In this document: positions 8,686 to 16,382 of the stretch, piece by piece
How the letters are laid out: every line of letters starts with the position of its first letter
Numbering within the stretch: position 1 is the first letter of the stretch
Notes under the pieces: generated by a model
Told to the model about the DNA's origin: nothing
What the model saw: the letters and a program-made list of their open reading frames with translations, nothing else
Databases searched by the model: none
Translations under genes and position numbers: made by a program
Assembly: GCA_947500505.1 (NCBI GenBank)
Contig: CANMSL010000017.1
Location: 1-64,000 of the forward strand
From: an uncultured Aquimarina sp.
GTDB taxonomy: Bacteria > Bacteroidota > Bacteroidia > Flavobacteriales > Flavobacteriaceae
Length of the DNA: 64,000 nucleotides
Direction: 5' to 3'

Positions 8686-9081
8686 ATGAAAGTAACACTA
8701 ATTAGCATTCCCGTTCGAGACCAAGAAAAAGCAGTAAAATTTTATACAGAAATACTTGGTTTCAAAATAAAGAAGGACAAACCATTAGAAGGTGGAAATA
8801 GATGGGTAACTCTCGTTTCATCTGAATGGCAAGATGGACCAGAGTTGTTGTTAGAACCAGGACCAAATCATTTTGAACCGTGTAAAGTCTATCAAGATGC
8901 ACTGATGGAAGTTGGAATGCCTTATACCCAATTTGATGTTAACAGTGTTGATGCAGAATATGAGAGACTAACAAAACTTGGAGTAGAATTCAGTGTGAAA
9001 CCATCTAAAATGGGTACGTGGAAATATGCAGTCTTTAACGATACTTGCGGAAATAATATTGAACTGGTAGAGGTGATATAA
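8686..9081 (+). CDS. VOC-family (glyoxalase/bleomycin-resistance-like) protein
   Basis: 131 residues with one beta-alpha-beta-beta-beta VOC unit pair: VRDQEKAVKFYTEILGFKIK at the N-terminus, the central GPELLLEPGPNHFEP, and the C-terminal GTWKYAVFNDTCGNNIELVEVI. Metal-ligand candidates are the conserved Glu residues in LLLEP and NIELVE. The family covers lyases, dioxygenases and drug-binding proteins, and the substrate cannot be read. It follows the AraC regulator in what looks like a two-gene cassette between spacers E2 and E3. Confidence 0.85.
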   Translation: MKVTLISIPVRDQEKAVKFYTEILGFKIKKDKPLEGGNRWVTLVSSEWQDGPELLLEPGPNHFEPCKVYQDALMEVGMPYTQFDVNSVDAEYERLTKLGVEFSVKPSKMGTWKYAVFNDTCGNNIELVEVI

Positions 9082-9087
9082 AATCAC

Positions 9088-9290
9088 TACTGCCAACACG
9101 GTGTATAAAACATAGCTAATAAATGCTCAATCGAGAGGTTTGTGTTTATTTGCAAGGACCACCAAATTTTTAAATTTGGCTTTTATAATAGAAAAATTAA
9201 AAACAAAATATAAAGATTCGGTTCTATACTAATCCGAAAAGCAAGGTAACATTTTGTCCTTTTACGACACATATAGTAAAAGTTAGCTGC
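9088..9290. repeat. Cassette-type spacer E3, homologous to E5
   Basis: It starts TACTGCCAACACGGTG and ends GTTAGCTGC (9282-9290). Internally it has CCAAATTTTTAAATTTGG near 9,160-9,178, an AT-rich hairpin. The stretch ATAAATGCTCAATCGAGAGG is shared exactly with E5 at 10,569-10,769, along with AAAACAAAATATAAA and the ATCCGAAAAGC segment. The right end GTTAGCTGC is the exact complement of the left end of the next spacer (9780-9788), so the gene between them is framed by an inverted repeat. Confidence 0.65.
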
Positions 9291-9292
9291 AA

Positions 9293-9748
9293 GTGGACAA
9301 GGTAAACTCAAGCAAGGAAATGATAATTCAACGGATTTTAAAATGGGGAAATACTAATCCGAAAAAGCTGTTTCGAATTGACGGATTAGGAGCTCTTTTA
9401 TCTGCTATTCTGTTAGGAATTGTTTTGGTGAAATTAGAATATCTTTTTGGAATTCCTAAATCGACTTTATATTTCCTTGCCTCATTACCTTGCCTTTTCG
9501 CAGTTTATGATTTTTATTGTTACTATAAGATTGATAAAAGAGTAGGATTCTACTTAAAAGGAATTGCAATTCTAAATTTAATATATTTCTGTATATCAAT
9601 TGCGTTAGCGATTTATCATAGAAAGGAAATCACGAATTTAGGGTGGATTTATATTTTTATGGAGATTTTGATTATATGCGTACTCGCATTCATCGAATTA
9701 GAAGTTGCAAAAAGACAAACTGAATCAACGAAAAATTTAATGAAATAA
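9293..9748 (+). CDS. Four-helix membrane protein of unknown function, cassette gene
   Basis: 151 residues from the GTG at 9293, or 142 from the ATG at 9320, which is equally plausible because the GTG touches the spacer end. Four hydrophobic helices: LGALLSAILLGIVLVKL, TLYFLASLPCLFAVYDF, GFYLKGIAILNLIYFCISIAL and WIYIFMEILIICVLAFIEL. Charged loops and a basic tail (AKRQTESTKN) follow. I recognise the type as a conserved hypothetical of Flavobacteria but know no function. It is flanked on both sides by the inverted repeat GTTAGCTGC / GCAGCTAAC. Confidence 0.65.
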   Translation: MDKVNSSKEMIIQRILKWGNTNPKKLFRIDGLGALLSAILLGIVLVKLEYLFGIPKSTLYFLASLPCLFAVYDFYCYYKIDKRVGFYLKGIAILNLIYFCISIALAIYHRKEITNLGWIYIFMEILIICVLAFIELEVAKRQTESTKNLMK

Positions 9749-9779
9749 GAAACAGACTAATTGATAAAAGAAAAAACCA

Positions 9780-9912
9780 GCAGCTAACAATGTGTCCTAA
9801 TTTATTGCTTGGTTCTCGCCTAATTACCAAAATCCTTGCGGATTTTCTATTCGGTTTTTATTTGCTAAATTACATGTTTAAACACACAACTAATCTTATA
9901 CGAAACTATTGT
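9780..9912. repeat. Cassette-type spacer E4, related to E1
   Basis: It begins GCAGCTAACAATGTG (9780 on). Its centre, TATTGCTTGGTTCTCGCCTA followed by AAAATCC-TTGC-GGATTTT (9830-9848), is a diverged version of the E1 centre. The rest is AT-rich and non-coding. With E3 it frames the preceding membrane protein gene, and with E5 it frames the next small gene. Confidence 0.6.
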
Positions 9913-9937
9913 AAAACATTTACCCAAACCAACAAAT

Positions 9938-10270
9938 ATGAAATTAACTAAAAAACATTTGGGAATTTATAACATCTACGAAGGAAAAAAATCCTCGTTA
10001 GAAAATATTGGAACACAAACAGAAAAAGAATTGTTTCAAAACGGAGAATTTGAAAAAATAACGGAACTAATACAAACCGAATATAAAATAAGAGAAAAAG
10101 AAATATCGGAATCTGAAATTCAAAAACATAAATCTGAACTGAATCTCATATTTAATAGTAATTGGAATAAAAAATCATTGAAATATTTATCGAAAAAATA
10201 TTGTGAACCCGAAAAAGAACAAAGTACTTTTGACTCAATAATGTCAATGCTTTGGGCTATGTTTGGATAA
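9938..10270 (+). CDS. Small hypothetical protein, cassette gene
   Basis: 110 residues, highly charged and probably mostly helical (many Lys and Glu). Visible segments are KHLGIYNIYEGKKSSLENIG, a Glu/Lys-rich middle, and the C-terminal SIMSMLWAMFG, which is hydrophobic. No signal peptide or known motif. Family not recognised. Single gene in the spacer array, same direction as its neighbours. Confidence 0.55.
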   Translation: MKLTKKHLGIYNIYEGKKSSLENIGTQTEKELFQNGEFEKITELIQTEYKIREKEISESEIQKHKSELNLIFNSNWNKKSLKYLSKKYCEPEKEQSTFDSIMSMLWAMFG

Positions 10271-10444
10271 ATCGATTATATGAATAGAAAAATAAAACGG
10301 ACTTATAATTGCATTGACGAGCTTTTTATCATTGACTTTTGCTCTATTCATAATTACTTCCGTGAACCTTTTGTAGCCTTTCCCATTTTGTAGTCTTCCC
10401 TAAAATGTTAAAACATATAAGCCCAAAACAATGAATGGCAACAA

Positions 10445-10564
10445 ATGGGAAATGTATTAGAAGGGTCAAATACAATTCTAAATGGCGCTGGGAATATTTT
10501 AGCTATAGGAAATCATCGCTCAAACAATGGAAAGGGAAATCTTAAGATATATAAATTCGAATAA
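10445..10564 (+). pseudogene. Fragment of an FG-GAP-like repeat protein
   Basis: A 39-codon frame containing GSNTILNGAGNILAIGNHRS and GNLKIYKFE. This looks like one blade of the FG-GAP/integrin-like repeats found in large secreted flavobacterial proteins (typical pattern: ...G..LAIG...NNG.G...IY.F). No signal peptide, upstream repeats or C-terminal sorting domain is present. It is most likely a leftover of a larger gene in the 10,271-10,565 gap, which otherwise shows no coding potential. The assignment is by eye from one blade. Confidence 0.4.
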
Positions 10565-10568
10565 GTAC

Positions 10569-10769
10569 TACACACAATAAAGTACATAAAACATAGCGAA
10601 TAAATGCTCAATCGAGAGGTTTGTTTTTATTTATCGAGTCCGCCAAATTTTTAATTTGGCTTTTAAAAGAGAAAAGTTAAAAACAAAATATAAAAATTTG
10701 GATCTGTATTCATCCGAAAAGCTAGTGTCTTTTTGCACGTTACGTTTCATACACAAACCGTTGTGTGTA
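10569..10769. repeat. Cassette-type spacer E5, perfect 9-bp terminal inverted repeat
   Basis: The ends are TACACACAA (10569-10577) and TTGTGTGTA (10761-10769), exact complements. The body is homologous to E3: AACATAGC, ATAAATGCTCAATCGAGAGG, a CCAAATTTTTAATTTGG hairpin and ATCCGAAAAGC occur in the same order. The gene that follows is closed on its far side by TACACACAGCAACGGT (11487-11502), complementary to ACCGTTGTGTGTA of this element's right end. That is the arrangement expected of a cassette with matching ends. Confidence 0.7.
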
Positions 10770-10813
10770 AACTATGTATCTTAACGAACATTAAACGAAA
10801 CCGACAGAAAATT

Positions 10814-11485
10814 ATGGAAATTGGAGACATATTTTATTTCACAAACAATCGGATTCGAATAATGATGTTTGATAATAAAGAAATATTCTATCAAACAGTT
10901 ATGGAGGATGATACTTTGGTTTATGCTAAAAATCGAACGTTAAGTTATTATAGAACACCAAGAGAATATTTCGAGAATATTTCTGAATTTATTAAGCATT
11001 TAGCCTTTACAGAAAAAGAAACCGAAATACATAACCCGAATTTACCCTTGAGATTAAATTGTTTTTCTGGACTATTTTGGACAAATAAATCGTTCGAAAA
11101 TGAATCCGAATTTAACGAGTTTCTTAAATCAGTGAATATAAACAAACATGAATTGAAAGGTCTTGACATTCCAAAAGTTGTAATATTTCCAACGGGCCAA
11201 CAACAATCAAATAAGAAATCAACTTTGTTGGAAAACAAAGATGGTCACTTTTCAGGAAAAGATTTAATGATTGAATGTTTTGGAATACAAAGGGAATACG
11301 TGAAATCGGAAAAACCATACTTTTCGAGATTTAGATTAATTCCTGACGGACGTGAGGAAAAACGACTTTCGGGAATCGGAATTTATAGATTGGGAATTAA
11401 AGGTAATTTACCTTCCTATTATTTAGGTGGAGAAATAAGTTTTATGGAATTGGAATCTGAACAAAGTTTAATAGTGGAAAAATAA
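10814..11485 (+). CDS. Hypothetical protein, cassette gene
   Basis: 223 residues from the ATG at 10814 (MEIGDIFYF...). The open frame extends 27 codons further upstream, but those codons fall in the spacer end and read like non-coding sequence, so the later start is chosen. The protein is soluble with alternating strand-like segments (KEIFYQTVMEDDTLVYAKNR, GIGIYRLGIKGNLPSYYLGG). It has no signal peptide and no motif I recognise. It is framed by matching inverted repeats from E5 and the next spacer. Function unknown. Confidence 0.6.
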   Translation: MEIGDIFYFTNNRIRIMMFDNKEIFYQTVMEDDTLVYAKNRTLSYYRTPREYFENISEFIKHLAFTEKETEIHNPNLPLRLNCFSGLFWTNKSFENESEFNEFLKSVNINKHELKGLDIPKVVIFPTGQQQSNKKSTLLENKDGHFSGKDLMIECFGIQREYVKSEKPYFSRFRLIPDGREEKRLSGIGIYRLGIKGNLPSYYLGGEISFMELESEQSLIVEK

Positions 11486-11506
11486 CTACACACAGCAACG
11501 GTAACC

Positions 11507-12248
11507 GTTGCACAAGTTCCTAAAAAGTTACGGAGCGATCAATAAGACGATGGTTTTGATTCTTGCTCCAGTTACGGGTACGGCTTTCTATCTCTTTAAG
11601 CTCTTTATCGCTGGCTGTTATAACTTGCTGTTGTTTAACAGCTTTGTTTTCTTTTGCCTTGCGGAAAGTATCCTTATCACGATTACTGATATGGCGGATA
11701 TCAGCAAGATGGGACAGTAAATCTTGCTCGGGGACTTTTAACTCCAAACTGTCCATACTCGCGTTAGCCTTCACAGGTGCACTATCGATGGCTTGTGTAC
11801 TACCATTAACCATACCTTTACTGACGCACATCTCAAAAATACGGGTGAATACTTCTTCGAAAACTGATTCTGGAAACAACTGTCGTGTCCTGCTGATGGT
11901 AGAATGCCAGGGTAATTCCTCATCTATATCATAACCCAAAAAATAAAGAATATCAAGGCGCATACTACAATGATCGATAAGCTTGCGATCACTAATAATA
12001 TTCTCTAAATAACCAACTAAACATAATTTAAAGAAAACAACAGGATCAATACTCTTTTGACCACTCTTACCATAAAAAACAAGTGTTAGTGAATATAAAA
12101 AATCTAAATCTAAACATCCCTTTAATAGCCTGTAGAAATTATGTCCCAGAATTCGATCACTTAAACGAAAATCATTAAAAAGCTTTTCCTGATATATCTT
12201 CTTGCCTTGAATACTATGAAATTAAGGCTGTTTATTATCTTGTATGAC
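11507..12248 (-). mobile_element. IS1182-family element, internally deleted copy B
   Basis: The left end GTTGCACAAGTTCCTAAAAA and the following GCGATCAATAA match copy A. The sequence then jumps directly to the part of the transposase gene that lies at about 6,773 in copy A. About 930 bp, the C-terminal two thirds, is deleted. The right end has diverged (CTTGTATGAC instead of CTTGTGCAAC). Flanks are GGTAACC and AGGCACAATGACTATAA, nearly the same as for copy A. It cannot encode a full transposase. Confidence 0.75.
11520..12212 (-). pseudogene. IS1182 transposase, N-terminal part only
   Basis: The frame corresponds to residues 1-217 of the copy A transposase without internal stops. It reads through the CAA codon that is a stop in copy A, as far as RTRNWSKNQNH. 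The original start codon at 12210-12212 is ATT instead of ATG, so translation from the normal start is lost. After NQNHR the deletion junction adds a short foreign tail (LIDRSVTF) from the left terminal region. The strong similarity to copy A suggests a shared recent ancestor. Confidence 0.8.
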
Positions 12249-12473
12249 AGGCACAATGACTATAATTAATACGGATTTTAGTATTTAACTCAAAGTTTTG
12301 TATCTTTTTACTAAATCTGCCAAATCTTTTGATTCGGCTTTAGAACGGTAAAAGATAAAACAAAATAAAAAGTTTTGGCTAAGTGCTTAACCCGAAATTA
12401 ATAACTTATTAGTCCCTGTACTAATCGAAACCGAAACCGTAGTGCATCGAAAAATTAATCGAGAAACGAAAAT
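12249..12473. other. Diverged spacer E6, no gene
   Basis: After the IS end the sequence continues with CAATGACTATAATTAA, like the left end of E1. Next comes an E3/E5-like centre: CTAAATCTGCCAAATC, GGCTTTAGAACGGTAAAAG, and AAACAAAATAAAAAGTTTTGG with CCCGAAA. It seems to be a diverged spacer of the same family. No start codon with a convincing frame occurs. Confidence 0.45.
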
Positions 12474-12651
12474 ATGAGTTGAATGTGAATCTGAATACTT
12501 TAAAAGTAGTTTAGAAATGATTGCAATTTACCCTGATTGTGCTCATAAACTTTACGGATATCCAAATTGTGAACATAAATTTGAGGGCGAAAGATGTGTT
12601 AAATATGGTTAGAATAGACAATCCTCTGAATTCTTAAAAAGCAGCACGTAA
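12474..12651 (+). pseudogene. Small Cys-rich (zinc-ribbon-like) protein gene, broken
   Basis: Read in the frame of the ATG at 12517, the sequence gives VECESEYFKSSLEMIAIYP, then DCAHKLYGYPNCEHKFEGER and CVKYG. A TAG (12610-12612) follows, and the same frame continues as NRQSSEFLKSST to TAA at 12649-12651. The spaced cysteines suggest a small metal-binding protein. The TAG probably replaced a Trp codon. The ATG at 12474 is one base out of frame with the conserved part. It ends four bases before the next gene, also a zinc-ribbon-like protein, and was probably its operon partner. Confidence 0.5.
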
Positions 12652-12655
12652 ATCG

Positions 12656-12961
12656 ATGGAAACTAAATATTGCTGGAGATGTAAGATGGAAGTTCCTATG
12701 CTCAACAAAGAAGAATTTGCAGTTGCCTACGAACTTTATGGAAAAGGATTTAAAAACTTGAAAAAAGATAGGCAAGAAAGGTTCAAAGAATTACTAGATT
12801 ACTATAATAACTTGACAGGATTTGGAGAAACTGAGCCGAATGCAATAATGCATCATTCAGTTGAACAAATTGGACCTGATTGTGAAAAATGTGGAAAACC
12901 ATACAGAACTCCAAAAGCTAAATTATGTGCGGCTTGTGGAAATAAAAGAATCTTAACTTAA
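12656..12961 (+). CDS. Small protein with paired Cys motifs (zinc-ribbon-like)
   Basis: 101 residues. The N-terminal YCWRCKMEVPML and the C-terminal GPDCEKCGKPYRTPKAKLCAACGNK give four CxxC-type pairs consistent with bound zinc. The middle is helical and charged (YGKGFKNLKKDRQERFKELLDYY). No catalytic motif. Known only as a conserved hypothetical type in Flavobacteria. It lies directly after a decayed Cys-rich gene, suggesting an original pair. Confidence 0.6.
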   Translation: METKYCWRCKMEVPMLNKEEFAVAYELYGKGFKNLKKDRQERFKELLDYYNNLTGFGETEPNAIMHHSVEQIGPDCEKCGKPYRTPKAKLCAACGNKRILT

Positions 12962-13024
12962 ATTGCCTGGCCATAAAATATTGCATATCAATAAATGGCA
13001 TCAGATTAATAACTAAATTTTTAA

Positions 13025-13774
13025 ATGATTTACTTTCAGCAACAAGCTCATCAAAATCTTAAGGATTATGTAAGATGCTACTGGAAAATTGAAAATAATA
13101 ATAAATATTTTCAATCTTATACAATATTGCCTGATGGATTTTTTGATTTATTGATTTGCTATTACAAAGACAATCTGGAAAAAGTGCTTTTAACAGGTTT
13201 ATGGGATAATAAAACCAATGTTGTCATCTCACCTGAAACTACAATATACGGAATACAGTTTAGGTTACTTGCAATTGAAAATATAATTCAAGAAAGTATT
13301 ACTCCGCTACTTAATAATATTAAGGAGATGGAAAAATCTTATTTGAGACTTGATGAATTACATAAAAATGATGATTCTTTCCTCTTTGAACACTTGAACC
13401 GATGCCTATTATCTTGTATTGAAGAACAAGCCTCTGTTGACCCAAGAAAATCGATTCTTTTAAAATCAATTAATCAAACAAAAGGAAATAAAACAATAGA
13501 ACATTATTCACAGAAAGCCCATTGGTCAAAGCGACAAATTAATCGATATTTCCAATCTACTTTTGGACTTTCCTTAAAAAAATATTGTAGTATTCGAAAA
13601 GGTGCTTCTAACTATAGTCAGATAAAAAAAGGAGAATTATTTCCTCAACGAGGTTATTTTGACCAATCCCACTTCATTAAAAATATAAAGAAAATAACAG
13701 GATTTACCCCAAAAGTATTGCTAAAAAATGAAAATGACCGATTTTTACAATTTTCAATCATCAAAAGTGAATAA
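13025..13774 (+). CDS. AraC-family transcriptional regulator with N-terminal sensing domain
   Basis: 249 residues. Residues 1-140 look like the N-terminal domain common in flavobacterial AraC regulators (YFQQQAHQNLKDYVRCYWKIE, then ILPDGFFDLLICY, and GIQFRLLA). The C-terminal AraC domain has its two helix-turn-helices at KTIEHYSQKAHWSKRQINRYFQSTFG and ...GYFDQSHFIKNIKKITGFTPK. The first helix-turn-helix is well kept. It precedes a small monooxygenase-like gene by 32 bases, its probable target. Confidence 0.8.
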   Translation: MIYFQQQAHQNLKDYVRCYWKIENNNKYFQSYTILPDGFFDLLICYYKDNLEKVLLTGLWDNKTNVVISPETTIYGIQFRLLAIENIIQESITPLLNNIKEMEKSYLRLDELHKNDDSFLFEHLNRCLLSCIEEQASVDPRKSILLKSINQTKGNKTIEHYSQKAHWSKRQINRYFQSTFGLSLKKYCSIRKGASNYSQIKKGELFPQRGYFDQSHFIKNIKKITGFTPKVLLKNENDRFLQFSIIKSE

Positions 13775-13806
13775 ATTGTGACTTTATAAATCAAAATCTA
13801 TATTTT

Positions 13807-14094
13807 ATGATATTGCAAATTATTAAATTGAAATCCGATTTACCAGAAGAAGAATTACAAAAAAGAGCAAAAGATAGAGAACCTAATTTTAAATCCATTT
13901 CAGGTCTTCTTCAAAAATACTATATAAAAACGAGTAAAGAAGGTGAATATGGAGGGGTATATATATGGGATTCTTTAAAGTCTTTACAAGCTTACCAACA
14001 ATCTGATTTAGCCAAAAGTATTCCAGTAGCATACGCCATTAAAGAAACTCCAGATATTGAAATTATGGATATTATTTTTCAATTAAGAAAATAA
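13807..14094 (+). CDS. YdhR/ABM-like small monooxygenase-fold protein
   Basis: 95 residues, a dimeric alpha/beta-barrel type: the starting strand MILQIIKLKSDLPEEELQKR, then ISGLLQKYYIKT, GEYGGVYIWDSLKSLQAYQQ and the final EIMDIIFQLRK. This matches YdhR-like putative monooxygenases in length and order of elements. Substrate unknown. It lies close downstream of the AraC regulator and upstream of the DinB gene, all on the plus strand. Confidence 0.65.
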   Translation: MILQIIKLKSDLPEEELQKRAKDREPNFKSISGLLQKYYIKTSKEGEYGGVYIWDSLKSLQAYQQSDLAKSIPVAYAIKETPDIEIMDIIFQLRK

Positions 14095-14148
14095 GTACGT
14101 GTTCGTACCAATCGACATTTACGTTAAATTATTCGCAAATTTCAAAAT

Positions 14149-14673
14149 ATGACTAAAACAGAAGTAATTGAAATCCTAATACAAAAGCACCAAATACTAT
14201 ATGAATGGCTAGAAAGTCATCCAAATGAAAATTGGGTAAAAGGTCCTGAGGGCAAATGGAATACTGGTGAGCACGTTATTCATTTGATTCAAAGTGAAAA
14301 TGCCTTAAACAAGGCTTTATGGCTACCAAAATTTTACTTGAAATATAAGTTCGGAACTAATAATAGAGATAACCGTACTTATAATCAAATCGTTCGGAAA
14401 TATCAAGAAAAACTTGCTGATAATCCTGGTGTGGTGGCTAATATTTCCAAAAAAATGCCAACAATTAAGCTTACCAATAAAATTTCCTATATCACCAAAT
14501 TGGAAAAGGAAAAAATGAAACTTATTAATATATTCCAAAAATGGACTGAGTGTGATTTAGACACTTTTCTACTTCCTCATCCTCTTTTGGGAAGGATGAC
14601 TATCAGAGAAATAGTAATTTGGACTGCCTATCACACTGAGCATCATTACAAGATTTTGAAATCAAGCTATTAA
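14149..14673 (+). CDS. DinB-family (four-helix, metal-binding) protein
   Basis: 174 residues. The order W(N/K)TGEHVIHLIQSENALNK, a central helix, then LGRMTIREIVIWTAYHTEHHYKIL is that of DinB_2/YfiT-like proteins. These bind a divalent metal with three histidines (here probably His of EHVIHL and the HTEHH pair). Members are thiol-dependent transferases or of unknown role, so no substrate is claimed. Single copy, after the AraC/YdhR pair. Confidence 0.75.
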   Translation: MTKTEVIEILIQKHQILYEWLESHPNENWVKGPEGKWNTGEHVIHLIQSENALNKALWLPKFYLKYKFGTNNRDNRTYNQIVRKYQEKLADNPGVVANISKKMPTIKLTNKISYITKLEKEKMKLINIFQKWTECDLDTFLLPHPLLGRMTIREIVIWTAYHTEHHYKILKSSY

Positions 14674-14820
14674 ATCTCAAAACAACTGCATCATAAAAAT
14701 GAATTATAAGTTGTTCAGAAGAAAATAAAAACAGACAAAATATAGGTATCGTTCCGAGTAAGTACATCTTTCTTAGAATTATAAGCTGATCTATCTTTGT
14801 TACAAACAATTATTAGTTTT

Positions 14821-15408
14821 ATGACAAAAAATGTTACTGCATCCCAGATGCGTAAGTTAGTAAAGCAGTTTAAGGATTCTGATCAGAGTCAGAAGGAATT
14901 TGCAGCAATACTTGCTTTAAAGAAGGTAAATTGTATTACTGGATTTGCAAATTATCAAAACCACAGCAATCAGTTACTCCCTTATAGTAACTCCAAAAAA
15001 ATATTTTGCCGCTATAAAAGTTATACTAGAAAGAGAAGCTCGTTGTATTATGATTCGCCTGAAAAGCAGAATTGAGATCGAAATTCCACTGAAGATGTTT
15101 GCACTAAGTACTTCTCACCGTTTTCAATTATATAATCATCCACCGACATGCGCAAAAGTTTTGACAGTGGGCCTGGTCTTGTAATCAATGATTTGGATCA
15201 GAATCCTGACAATCTCAACGTGTATATTTTCAACAATAAAGTCAGGAACAAGGTGAAGCTCCTGCACTGGCAATCGAACGGATTTATGTTGTATTACAAA
15301 AGGCTAGAATCTGGCACTTTTGAACTACCAGAATATGATATCAAAGTAGGAAGTTTACGTTTGAGCTATGCGCAATTGATCAATCCGATGGTTATTGTAT
15401 ATTTATAA
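14821..15408 (+). pseudogene. IS66-family tnpA-tnpB relic
   Basis: The first part (14821-15080) resembles the small IS66 TnpA: VTASQMRKLVKQFKDSDQSQKEF, then in another frame a segment ending IEIEIPLK. The second (from ATG 15095) is IS66 TnpB: MFALSTSHRFQLYNHP, then after a frameshift at about 15,143 MRKSFDSGPGLVINDL, VYIFNNKVRNKVKLLHWQ and GTFELPEYD. The large transposase tnpC and the element ends are missing. Both genes are frameshifted, so it is a dead remnant. Confidence 0.75.
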
Positions 15409-15459
15409 AAGCGTAATATTTACAGAAAATAAAAGTTTGCAACCAATGCGCAAGAAAAG

Positions 15460-15497
15460 TCAAAAAGCAAGGTAACAGTTTGCTCTACTAAGACATT
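15460..15497. repeat. Spacer-end remnant
   Basis: AAAAAGCAAGGTAACAGTTTGC and the following ACTAAGACAT closely match the right-hand part of spacer E3 (AAAAGCAAGGTAACATTTTG at 9,236-9,255). A truncated spacer apparently survives downstream of the IS66 relic. Confidence 0.4.
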
Positions 15498-15508
15498 AGC
15501 CAATTGCT

Positions 15509-15576
15509 TGTCATTCCAGCGTAGGCTGGAATCCAGAAAGTCGTAAAATGGATTCCACATCAAGTACGAAATGACA
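15509..15576. repeat. Nested palindromic repeat (TCATTCCAGC type)
   Basis: TGTCATTCCAGC-GTA-GGCTGGAATCCA forms a strong hairpin (ATTCCAGC with GCTGGAAT, 15,513-15,532). The outer TGTCATT (15,509-15,515) pairs with AATGACA at the other end (15,570-15,576). This resembles the dispersed CATTCC...GGAATCC palindromes known in many bacteria. Only one copy occurs here. Confidence 0.55.
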
Positions 15577-15783
15577 GATATTGTTAAAATGTTTATAGAA
15601 ACTAAAATAACTGCAATGAAATTGCAGGGTTTTAACCTTTAACTAGAAAATAAAACTTATTTTATAATTCCCAGGTATAGCATTTTGGATACTAAAAATA
15701 GGATAAAGAGCAACAATGCACCAAGACCATCTGATAGTCTAATATTTGAAAAACTGATAAATGAAATTAAACTTAAAAAATAA

Positions 15784-15843
15784 ACAGGTCAGTAGACAAA
15801 GGGAAATCTCACCCCTAAATCTCTCACAGAACCCTACGCGAGA
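15784..15843 (-). mobile_element. Relic of a group IIC intron 3' end
   Basis: On the minus strand the segment reads GTAGGGTTCTGTGAGAGATT, then TAGGGGTGAGATTTCCC and GTCTACTGACC. The order GGTTCTGTGAGAGG...GGGGTGA...CTACTCGACC is what I remember from the 3' ends of class C group II introns. The rest of the intron is gone; upstream is AT-rich sequence. Called by eye, hence moderate confidence. Confidence 0.45.
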
Positions 15844-15877
15844 AATATTTTTTATACTTTTATAATATTTATGATCA

Positions 15878-16306
15878 ATGTCTGCATTACACATAATAAC
15901 AAATCCCAAAGTCGAATCGGTTTATCTTGGTTATCCTGAACCGGTTCGTAAAAAGGTGGATTCTCTTCGAAATTTGATAATCGAAACAGCTAAAGAAACT
16001 GAAGAAGTATCAAGTCTCGAAGAAACGTTGAAATGGGGCGAACCGAGTTTTATAACCAAAAAAGGAAGTACTATAAGAATTGATTGGAAAGAAAAGCAAC
16101 CTAATCAATATGCTATGTATTTTCAATGCACCAGCAAACTAGTAACTACGTTTAGAGTGTTGTATAAAGATACTTTTCAGTTTGAAGGAAACCGGGCTAT
16201 CATTTTCCCTATAAATTCGATTATCCCAAAAAAAGAAGTAAAAAAATGTATAAAGGCAGCATTAATTTACCATACGATAAAGCATTTGCCTACACTAGGA
16301 ATATAA
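15878..16306 (+). CDS. DUF1801-family protein
   Basis: 142 residues. The pattern PEPVRKKVDSLRNLIIETA, then EETLKWGEPSFITKKGSTIR, YAMYFQCTSKLVTTFR and FPINSIIPKKEVKKCIKAAL is that of DUF1801 (YdhG-like) proteins. The family is structurally known but its function is not. It stands alone, downstream of the accessory region. Confidence 0.75.
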   Translation: MSALHIITNPKVESVYLGYPEPVRKKVDSLRNLIIETAKETEEVSSLEETLKWGEPSFITKKGSTIRIDWKEKQPNQYAMYFQCTSKLVTTFRVLYKDTFQFEGNRAIIFPINSIIPKKEVKKCIKAALIYHTIKHLPTLGI

Positions 16307-16382
16307 ATTAATACATACATACCCCTAAAAAAACACATGCTTCCATATCTTTTCAATAATTGCGTCTTTTTTGAAAAACTAT

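Noticed and set aside
7476..12473. CRISPR array from repeated spacers
   Set aside because: Spacers differ in length and sequence, units contain genes, and no regular 25-40 bp direct repeat is seen.
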